Below are positions 1 through 6,140 of a stretch of 13,605 nucleotides of DNA, piece after piece. Position 1 is the first letter of the stretch. Each line of letters starts with the position of its first letter. The notes under the pieces are model-generated. The model did not search any database. It had not been told where the DNA came from and saw only the letters and a program-made list of their open reading frames with translations. The position numbers were made by a program, and so were the translations under genes. Source of the DNA: JAJZQD01 sp021847735 (GTDB lineage Bacteria; Bacillota; Thermincolia; Thermincolales; UBA2595). The stretch lies in NCBI GenBank assembly GCA_027324025.1, contig DAHVYW010000108.1:1-13605 (forward strand). Reading direction: 5' to 3'.

Positions 1-703
1 TCTGGAGAGATCCGTGATTGGACTTTGGATGGCGAAGTTTGGCTCAATCCAGAGCGTGTTAAAACGTCAAAATCTGAGGAAAAACAGATCTCATAACTCA
101 TACATATTTTTGGAGTTAAGCCCGACAACTATCTTGACAAATGCCGGTATCGACGTAAACCCGGACGCGGTGAATTTAACACAGCAGGGCTTAGATTTTG
201 AGGGCGATTTCAGGTACGAGCAAATAGTTAAGCTAGGTGATATAAGAAACCTTGAAGAAATTGAAGATAATAGTGTTGATTTGGTGCTTACCCACCCTCC
301 TTATGCGAATATAATTAAGTACTCTAAAGGTGAGATTGACGGCGATCTTTCCAACATAGGGAGCATCAAAAAGTTTTGTGACGAACTTGAGAAGGGAATT
401 AAAGAACTTTATAGAGTTCTTAAAGAAGATTCCTACTGTGCTATTTTAATTGGGGATACTAGAAAGAGCCGACACTATGTTCCTATTTCTTATTATGTAA
501 TGGAACGATTTCTTAAAAACGACTTTGTTTTAAAAGAGGATATTATAAAGGCACAACATAACTGTCATTCTACTCCATATTGGGAGTGGAAGGCGGAGGA
601 ATTAAATATCTTGTTAATAATGCATGAACATTTATTTATATTTAGAAAGCCTAAACAAAGTGAGGATTTAAGTAGACTTAGGTATAGTAGAGTTGAAACC
701 TAA
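1..703 (+). pseudogene. Broken DNA methyltransferase (N4/N6-type), 5' end outside window
   Basis: This is the remains of a SAM-dependent DNA methyltransferase of the N4-cytosine/N6-adenine type. The readable C-terminal part is an open frame from GTG 14 to the TAA at 701-703. It carries a NAGIDVNPDAV segment (the end of the SAM-binding fold), then VDLVLTHPPYANI around residues 86-100, which matches the catalytic PPY motif IV, then a Rossmann-like tail with KELYRVLKED and AILIGDTRKS. The glycine-rich motif I (DPFxGxGTT) that should precede GIDVNP is absent. A different frame, positions 1-96, encodes protein-like sequence including WTLDGEVWLNPERV and stops at TAA 94-96. I infer that this is the upstream part of the same gene, cut off by a frameshift or deletion near 97-140. 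The GTG at 14 has no convincing ribosome binding site. The gene is visibly more AT-rich than its downstream neighbours, which fits acquisition by transfer. The methylase family call is firm; pseudogene status is likely but not proven. Confidence 0.65.
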
Positions 704-727
704 TTAATGAGCTGCCGAACCAACATC

Positions 728-835
728 ACCTAACAACAGGCTAAACGGCTCCGCTTCGCTCCGACCCGACCCGACCCGACTTTCCCCGTCCTCGGGCTGT
801 CACGATTTTTGCAGTTTGTGGCTGGGATGTTGGGT
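728..835. other. Weak attC-like candidate (integron cassette site)
   Basis: ACCTAAC at 728-734 fits the RYYYAAC core of an integron attC site and GTTGGGT at 829-835 fits the opposing GTTRRRY core. The two are complementary except for one G-T pair and lie 108 bases apart end to end, within the known attC size range. Inside them, GGCTAAAC near 739-746 and GTTTGTGGC near 814-822 could pair imperfectly, as the L boxes do. The pairing is poor and no integrase gene is visible, so this is only a candidate. Confidence 0.2.
761..780. repeat. Four tandem copies of CCGAC
   Basis: The pentamer CCGAC occurs four times in perfect tandem. It lies in a GC-rich patch just after the AT-rich methyltransferase remnant, between the two arms of the attC-like candidate. 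The unit is too short and has no spacers, so it is a simple repeat rather than a CRISPR. Its copy number could vary by slippage. Confidence 0.85.
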
Positions 836-1017
836 AGCAAAAACAGCGCCAGTCCTGCGGGCGGAGAAAGATCGTTTAGACAATAGGCATTATGCGAAAT
901 CTAACACTGATTTGGATCATAGACTAACAATAAATAACCATTGGAGCCCAGGTACTTCGGTTTATAGTGGGCTGTTAGGAAATACGACAATGGCTATGGT
1001 GGAATCTTTACAATAAA

Positions 1018-1071
1018 GAAGGGGTTTGCCCTAAAATTTACTTTTAGGACAGCCTCTTCATTTTGTTGTTT
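1018..1071. terminator. Long hairpin: terminator or insertion-sequence end
   Basis: The left arm 1018-1036 and right arm 1042-1059 pair over most of their length around the five-base loop TTTAC. The innermost pairing is CCTAAAA with TTTTAGG. A T-rich run (TTTTGTTGTTT) follows at 1061-1071, as in a rho-independent terminator. The right arm reads TTTTAGGACAGCCTC; its reverse complement, GAGGCTGTCCTAAAA, resembles the terminal repeats and adjoining terminators of several transposase families. It sits two bases after the stop of the doubtful short frame and just before the uvrB promoter, so it would insulate uvrB from upstream transcription. Confidence 0.6.
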
Positions 1072-1100
1072 GGATGGCGGTCTAAATGTTATAATATAAT
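1066..1100 (+). promoter_or_regulatory. Probable sigma-A promoter of uvrB
   Basis: Two perfect TATAAT hexamers sit side by side at 1090-1095 and 1095-1100. Possible -35 elements are TTGTTT at 1066-1071 (18-base spacer to the first box) and TTGGAT at 1070-1075 (19-base spacer to the second). The -10 boxes are strong and the -35 elements are weak. I see no LexA/DinR-type box (CGAAC-N4-GTTCG) between the hairpin and the gene. Confidence 0.55.
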
Positions 1101-1115
1101 GATTGAGATTACTAT

Positions 1116-1124
1116 AGGTGGGGG
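1116..1124 (+). promoter_or_regulatory. Ribosome binding site that decides the uvrB start
   Basis: AGGTGGGGG lies at 1116-1124. The AGGTGG core is eight bases before TTG 1130, a normal spacing. The upstream in-frame GTG at 1118 is itself part of this purine-rich run and therefore cannot be the start served by it. Confidence 0.6.
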
Positions 1125-1129
1125 TAAAA

Positions 1130-3124
1130 TTGGACTTTAAACTGCAGTCAGACTATAAACCGACCGGGGACCAGCCCAAGGCCATCGAGCAGTTGGTCAA
1201 CGGCATCACAGGCGGGCTGAAACACCAGACTTTGCTAGGGGTTACCGGTTCGGGGAAGACCTTTACGATGGCCAATGTCATTGCCGAGGTCAAAAAGCCG
1301 ACCCTGGTTATTGCCCACAACAAGACTCTGGCAGCCCAGTTGTGCGGCGAGTTTAAGGAGTTCTTTCCTGATAATGCTGTCGAATATTTTGTGAGTTATT
1401 ATGACTACTACCAGCCTGAGGCCTATATTGCCCATAGCGATACCTATATAGAAAAAGATGCCCATGTCAACGAGGAGATAGACAAACTAAGACACTCGGC
1501 CACGGCGGCGCTTTTTGAGCGCAGGGATGTCATCATTGTGGCCAGCGTATCCTGTATCTACGGCCTGGGTGACCCTAACGAATATAAAAATCTGGTCCTT
1601 TCTATCCGCAGGGGAGCGGAAATGGAGCGGGACAAGGTTATGCGGAAGCTGGTGGACATCCAGTACACCAGGAATGACATGAACTTTGTGCGCGGCACTT
1701 TCCGGGTCAGAGGAGATGTTGTGGAGATATTTCCGGCTTCTTACACCGAACGGGCCGTAAGGGTAGACTTTTTCGGTGATGTGGTGGACCGGATTGTGGA
1801 GATAGATACCCTGACAGGGGAAGTTTTGGGCGAACGGGATCATATCTCGATTTTCCCGGCCAGCCATTTTGCGACCTCCAAAGATAATCTGGAACGGGCT
1901 ATTGTGGATATTGAGCAGGAGCTTGAAACCAGGCTTTCCCAGCTTAGGGCCGGGGACAGACTGCTGGAGGCCCAGCGCCTGGAGCAGAGAACCAATTTTG
2001 ATATTGAAATGATGAGGGAGATGGGGTACTGTTCGGGGATTGAGAATTACTCCCGGCATATTACCGGAAGGCAGCCGGGGGAACCCCCCTACACCCTTTT
2101 CGATTATTTCCCCGAGGATTTCCTGATTATTGCGGACGAGTCCCATGTGACCCTGCCCCAGGTCAGGGGAATGTATGAGGGTGACCGATCCCGCAAACAA
2201 TCTTTAGTGGAACACGGTTTCCGCCTGCCCTCGGCTTTTGACAACAGGCCTTTTATGTTTCCCGAGTTTGAGGCCCGGATTAACCAGATAGTTTATACTT
2301 CGGCAACCCCGGGGCCCTACGAACACGAACACAGCCAACAGGTAGTGGAGCAGATTATCAGACCCACCGGGCTGCTGGACCCGGAAGTTCACGTTAGGCC
2401 GATAAGGGGACAAATCGACAACCTGATTGAAGAAATCGGGGGCCGGATAGAAAAGAAGGAAAGGGTATTGGTGACCACCCTGACTAAAAAAATGGCCGAA
2501 GATCTCACCGGTTATTTGAAGGAAACGGGCATTAAAGTAAGGTATCTGCATTCAGACATTAAGACCCTGGAGCGGATGGAGATTATCAGGGAACTGCGCC
2601 TGGGGGTATTTGATGTTTTAGTAGGGATAAACCTCCTGCGGGAGGGACTGGACCTCCCGGAGGTGTCACTGGTGACTATTCTGGATGCTGACAAGGAAGG
2701 GTTCCTTAGGTCAGACCGCTCCCTTATCCAGACCATTGGCCGGGCTGCCAGAAACGTCAGGGGACAGGTTATTATGTATGCCGATAAGATGACCGATTCC
2801 ATGACCAGGGCAATTAGCGAAACCAACCGCCGCCGGAGTATTCAGGCGGAACACAACCGGGTCCATAATATCACCCCGCAAACCGTGCAAAAGGCGGTTC
2901 GGGATGTAATCGAGGCAACCCGCGCGGCGGAGGCAGAGACCGTATACAACATTGCCCTGCCTAAGCCGGAGAAAATGTCGAATCGTGACCTTATGAGGTT
3001 CATTGGCAGTCTGGAAAAAGATATGAAGGAAGCCGCTTCTCACCTGGAATTTGAAAAGGCGGCCCAGCTGCGGGATTTGATAATAGAGCTGCGGGCACAG
3101 TCACGAGCACGAAAAAGTGGCTGA
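1130..3124 (+). CDS. uvrB: Excinuclease ABC subunit UvrB
   Basis: UvrB is the DNA-damage verification ATPase of nucleotide excision repair. It is loaded by UvrA, opens the duplex at the lesion and recruits UvrC; it acts on the chromosome in the cytoplasm. From TTG 1130 the protein has 664 residues, normal for the family, and starts MDFKLQSDYKPTGDQP. Visible elements are Walker A GVTGSGKT (37-44), the damage-probing beta-hairpin region with YYDYYQPEAYI (about residues 90-100), the Walker B/DESH box (D336-E337), YTSATPG (about 387), the helicase motif around LLREGLDLPEVS, motif VI QTIGRAARN (from Q534), and a C-terminal UVR domain (about 625-660, LEFEKAAQLRD) that contacts UvrC. A GTG at 1118 would add four residues but overlaps the ribosome binding site. 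uvrA follows after 157 bases. No defect is visible. Confidence 0.98.
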   Translation: MDFKLQSDYKPTGDQPKAIEQLVNGITGGLKHQTLLGVTGSGKTFTMANVIAEVKKPTLVIAHNKTLAAQLCGEFKEFFPDNAVEYFVSYYDYYQPEAYIAHSDTYIEKDAHVNEEIDKLRHSATAALFERRDVIIVASVSCIYGLGDPNEYKNLVLSIRRGAEMERDKVMRKLVDIQYTRNDMNFVRGTFRVRGDVVEIFPASYTERAVRVDFFGDVVDRIVEIDTLTGEVLGERDHISIFPASHFATSKDNLERAIVDIEQELETRLSQLRAGDRLLEAQRLEQRTNFDIEMMREMGYCSGIENYSRHITGRQPGEPPYTLFDYFPEDFLIIADESHVTLPQVRGMYEGDRSRKQSLVEHGFRLPSAFDNRPFMFPEFEARINQIVYTSATPGPYEHEHSQQVVEQIIRPTGLLDPEVHVRPIRGQIDNLIEEIGGRIEKKERVLVTTLTKKMAEDLTGYLKETGIKVRYLHSDIKTLERMEIIRELRLGVFDVLVGINLLREGLDLPEVSLVTILDADKEGFLRSDRSLIQTIGRAARNVRGQVIMYADKMTDSMTRAISETNRRRSIQAEHNRVHNITPQTVQKAVRDVIEATRAAEAETVYNIALPKPEKMSNRDLMRFIGSLEKDMKEAASHLEFEKAAQLRDLIIELRAQSRARKSG

Positions 3125-3171
3125 TCGAAACAGGTAGGGCATTCAAGGCAGCTGGTAGTATAAAATCGGAA

Positions 3172-3189
3172 GGTTTGCGGATGCAAACC
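3172..3189. other. Short perfect hairpin in uvrB-uvrA spacer
   Basis: GGTTTGC at 3172-3178 pairs perfectly with GCAAACC at 3183-3189 around the loop GGAT. No T-run follows, so it is not a normal terminator. It lies 9 bases before a second, larger hairpin. Confidence 0.6.
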
Positions 3190-3198
3190 AACCTTTAG

Positions 3199-3227
3199 GC
3201 CTCATTCCGCTCAATGCGGAAAGAGGC
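3199..3227. other. Symmetrical hairpin in uvrB-uvrA spacer
   Basis: GCCTC-A-TTCCGC (3199-3210) pairs with GCGGAA-A-GAGGC (3216-3227) around the loop TCAAT, giving eleven pairs and one A-A mismatch. The next bases are GAATACTGACC, with no T-run, so intrinsic termination is unlikely. It may be an RNA processing or stability element, or part of a dispersed intergenic repeat. Confidence 0.65.
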
Positions 3228-3236
3228 GAATACTGA

Positions 3237-3261
3237 CCACTGGCAACCGGCCACTGGCAAC
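3237..3261. repeat. Direct repeat of CCACTGGCAAC, two copies
   Basis: CCACTGGCAAC occurs at 3237-3247 and again at 3251-3261, separated by CGG. The copies lie between the hairpins and the uvrA ribosome binding site. Short CCACTGGCAAC/GTTGCCAGTGG-type intergenic repeats are, as far as I recall, dispersed in some clostridial genomes; within this window only these two copies are seen. Confidence 0.75.
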
Positions 3262-3281
3262 TTATTTTTGGAGGCTGACAC

Positions 3282-6140
3282 ATGGCAAAAGACAAAATTA
3301 TTGTAAAGGGCGCAAGGGTGCATAATTTACAGAATATTGACGTGGCCATTCCCCGTGACAAGTTTGTGGTCATCACGGGTCTCAGCGGGTCGGGTAAATC
3401 CTCGCTGGCTTTTGACACCATTTATGCCGAGGGGCAGAGGCGGTACGTGGAATCTCTGTCAGCTTATGCCAGGCAGTTTCTGGGACAGATGGATAAACCG
3501 GATGTGGATTATATAGAGGGGCTTTCACCGGCCATTTCCATAGACCAGAAGACCACCAGCCGCAACCCGCGTTCGACGGTGGGAACAGTAACCGAAATAT
3601 ACGACTACCTGAGGCTGCTCTTCGCCCGCATCGGCCACCCACACTGCCCACAGTGCGGCAGACCTATATCCCAGCAGACGGTAGACCAGATTGTGGACCA
3701 CTTGCTGGAACTGCCGGAGGGGACCAGGATTCAAATCCTGGCGCCGCTCATTAAGGGGCGCAAAGGCGAACATGTCAAGATTTTTGAAGATATCCGGAAA
3801 AATGGTTTTGTCCGTGTGCGGGTAAACGGCGAGATGAGAGAAGTAACTGACGAGATAACCCTGGACAAAAACAAGAAACACACCATTGAAGTCGTTGTTG
3901 ACCGCATCATAATTAGGCCGGAAGCAGCCGCCCGCCTGGCCGATTCCCTGGAGCTGGCCCTTAAACTGACCGGGGGTTCGGTCCTGATAGATGTTATTGA
4001 CAAAGAAGAACTGGTTTTCAGCCAGAATTTTGCCTGTACTGAGTGCGGGCTCAGTATGGAAGAAATATCCCCGAGGATGTTTTCCTTTAATAACCCTTAT
4101 GGCGCGTGTCCAGAATGCAGCGGATTGGGAACGAAAATGGAGATGGATCCCGACCTTATTATTCCGGACAGGTCAAAGTCCATAGCCCAGGGGGCCATTG
4201 TACCATGGGGTTCCACGGGCGGCTGGTATTATCAGGCCCTGGAAAACCTCGGGCAGGCTTATGGTTTTGATGTCAATACACCGGTCAGTAAGCTGACCGA
4301 AGAGCAGTTGAAGGTAATCCTCCACGGTACTGGAGACCGAAAAATAACCTACAGGTTTGCCAGGGAAGGGCGCAGCCATGTGTTTCAGGCGCCCTTTGAG
4401 GGAATTGTCAATAACCTTTCCCGCCGGCACCGGGAGACCAATTCGGAAGACATGAGGGAAGACATCGAGTCATATATGAGCACCAACCTTTGTCCCAAAT
4501 GCCACGGGGCCAGGTTGAAGCCGGAGAGTCTGGCCGTTACGGTAGGGGAAAGGTCAATTTATGAAGTAACCAAGAAGACCGTCAAGGAGGCCCTGAAGTT
4601 TTTTGAGGGCCTGGCCCTTTCGGAAAGGGAAATCATGATTGGCCGCCAAGTTATGAAGGAGATCAGAGAGCGCCTTGGTTTCCTGGTAAACGTGGGTCTG
4701 GACTATATTACCCTGAACCGGACCGCCGGGACCCTTTCGGGCGGGGAGGCCCAGCGCATCAGACTGGCCACGCAGATCGGATCAAGCCTCGTCGGGGTAC
4801 TCTATATACTTGACGAACCTAGCATAGGCCTGCACCAGCGGGATAACCAAAGGCTTATCCGGACGCTGGAGCACCTCCGTGACCTGGGTAATACCCTCAT
4901 AGTTGTAGAGCACGATGAGGAAACAATGATGGCAGCGGACCATATCATTGATATTGGCCCGGGGGCAGGTGAACACGGGGGCAATGTTGTGGCCCAGGGT
5001 ACGGTGCGGGATATTATAGCCGAAAAGGGCTCGGTCACGGGGCAGTACCTGAGCGGGAAGAAGAAAATCCCGGTGCCGGTTATCAGGCGAGAACCCAACG
5101 GTAACTGGCTTACAATCTCGGGGGCTGTGGAAAACAACCTGAAGAATATCGATGTTCGGATTCCCCTGGGGGTCTTCGCCTGTATCACCGGGGTTTCAGG
5201 GAGCGGCAAGAGCACCCTGATAAATGAAATACTTTACAAACGGTTAGCCCAGGACCTGCACGGGGCTAAGGCGAGGCCGGGCGAACACCGGGACATAGCC
5301 GGGCTTAACCACCTGGACAAGGTGATAAATATTGACCAGTCGCCTATCGGCCGCACACCGCGCTCCAACCCGGCAACCTACACCGGAGTGTTTGATACTA
5401 TCAGGGATATATTTTCCCAGACGCCGGAAGCGAAAATGCGGGGTTACAAGCCCGGCCGTTTCAGCTTCAATGTTAGAGGCGGCAGGTGTGAGGCTTGCAG
5501 GGGTGACGGTATAATAAAAATTGAAATGCACTTTTTACCAGATGTTTACGTGCCATGTGAGATATGCAAGGGCAAGCGTTATAACCGGGAGACCCTGGAG
5601 GTAAAATACAAGGGCAAAACCATCGCCGAGGTCCTGGATATGATTGTAGATGAAGCGGCAGAATTCTTTAAGAATGTTCCCAAGATATACCGGAAACTGA
5701 AAACTATTCAGGATGTGGGACTCGGTTATATCCGGCTCGGACAGCCGGCCACGACCCTGTCGGGCGGGGAAGCCCAGAGGGTTAAACTGGCCACCGAACT
5801 AAGCCGCCGGAGTAACGGCAAGACCATGTATATCCTGGACGAGCCCACCACCGGCCTGCACATAGCCGACATCCACAAGCTGCTGGGGGTGCTGGACCGT
5901 TTGGTGGAAGCCGGAGATACCGTGGTAGTAATTGAACACAACCTTGATGTTATAAAAACGGCGGACTATATTATCGACCTTGGTCCTGAGGGGGGAGACA
6001 TGGGCGGTACCGTTGTTGCGGAAGGCACCCCCGAAGAGATAGCTCAAATCCCTACCTCCTACACTGGGCAGTTTCTGGTGCATGTACTGGAGCGTGAAAA
6101 GCATGGAACTGGCAGAAAAAACAAAGCGGTTACCGGATAG
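3282..6140 (+). CDS. uvrA: Excinuclease ABC subunit UvrA
   Basis: UvrA is the dimeric damage-recognition ATPase that scans DNA and loads UvrB. The product has 952 residues, full length for the family. It contains two ABC ATPase modules. The first has Walker A GLSGSGKS (33-40), signature LSGGEAQ (from 485) and Walker B with D511-E512. The second has Walker A GVSGSGKS (637-644), signature LSGGEAQ (from 826) and Walker B with D853-E854. Zinc-binding cysteine pairs are at C252/C255 with C276/C279 and at C736/C739 with C759/C762; a further CPQCG pair is at C122/C125. The ATG is preceded by GGAGG at 3270-3274, seven bases away, so the start is secure. The 3' end overlaps uvrC. The second module reads DEPTTGLH and the first DEPSIGLH, as is usual for UvrA. 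Nothing is missing. Confidence 0.98.
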   Translation: MAKDKIIVKGARVHNLQNIDVAIPRDKFVVITGLSGSGKSSLAFDTIYAEGQRRYVESLSAYARQFLGQMDKPDVDYIEGLSPAISIDQKTTSRNPRSTVGTVTEIYDYLRLLFARIGHPHCPQCGRPISQQTVDQIVDHLLELPEGTRIQILAPLIKGRKGEHVKIFEDIRKNGFVRVRVNGEMREVTDEITLDKNKKHTIEVVVDRIIIRPEAAARLADSLELALKLTGGSVLIDVIDKEELVFSQNFACTECGLSMEEISPRMFSFNNPYGACPECSGLGTKMEMDPDLIIPDRSKSIAQGAIVPWGSTGGWYYQALENLGQAYGFDVNTPVSKLTEEQLKVILHGTGDRKITYRFAREGRSHVFQAPFEGIVNNLSRRHRETNSEDMREDIESYMSTNLCPKCHGARLKPESLAVTVGERSIYEVTKKTVKEALKFFEGLALSEREIMIGRQVMKEIRERLGFLVNVGLDYITLNRTAGTLSGGEAQRIRLATQIGSSLVGVLYILDEPSIGLHQRDNQRLIRTLEHLRDLGNTLIVVEHDEETMMAADHIIDIGPGAGEHGGNVVAQGTVRDIIAEKGSVTGQYLSGKKKIPVPVIRREPNGNWLTISGAVENNLKNIDVRIPLGVFACITGVSGSGKSTLINEILYKRLAQDLHGAKARPGEHRDIAGLNHLDKVINIDQSPIGRTPRSNPATYTGVFDTIRDIFSQTPEAKMRGYKPGRFSFNVRGGRCEACRGDGIIKIEMHFLPDVYVPCEICKGKRYNRETLEVKYKGKTIAEVLDMIVDEAAEFFKNVPKIYRKLKTIQDVGLGYIRLGQPATTLSGGEAQRVKLATELSRRSNGKTMYILDEPTTGLHIADIHKLLGVLDRLVEAGDTVVVIEHNLDVIKTADYIIDLGPEGGDMGGTVVAEGTPEEIAQIPTSYTGQFLVHVLEREKHGTGRKNKAVTG

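Larger units (their letters stand above)
704..1117. other. Gene-poor stretch between methyltransferase remnant and uvrB
   Basis: No convincing gene lies here. A 66-codon open frame with a TTG start at 816 and a TAA at 1014-1016 has no visible ribosome binding site, no recognisable motif and an odd composition, so I do not call it a gene; it could be a remnant of a transposase or cassette gene. The stretch does hold tandem CCGAC units, a weak attC-like arrangement, a long hairpin right after the short frame, and the uvrB promoter. These are listed separately. It looks like the junction between accessory DNA and the conserved uvr cluster. Confidence 0.5.

Noticed and set aside
761..780. CCGAC repeats as a CRISPR array
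   Set aside because: Units are five bases long, contiguous and lack spacers; no cas gene is visible.
899..980. Second attC-like pair, ATCTAAC with GTTAGGA
   Set aside because: GTTAGGA does not fit the GTTRRRY core at its last base and the inner sequences barely pair; a six-base AGCCCA/TGGGCT inverted repeat inside is too short to mean much.
1118..1129. GTG 1118 as the uvrB start
   Set aside because: It lies within the purine run that serves as the ribosome binding site; TTG 1130 has correct spacing and the usual UvrB N-terminus.
1487..2200. Long minus-strand open frame inside uvrB
   Set aside because: It is antisense to a fully motif-supported uvrB, has no ribosome binding site or recognisable domain, and reflects codon bias of the real gene.
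3199..3227. uvrB-uvrA spacer hairpin as a rho-independent terminator
   Set aside because: No T-run follows the stem, and termination here would cut uvrA and uvrC off from the only visible promoter of the cluster.
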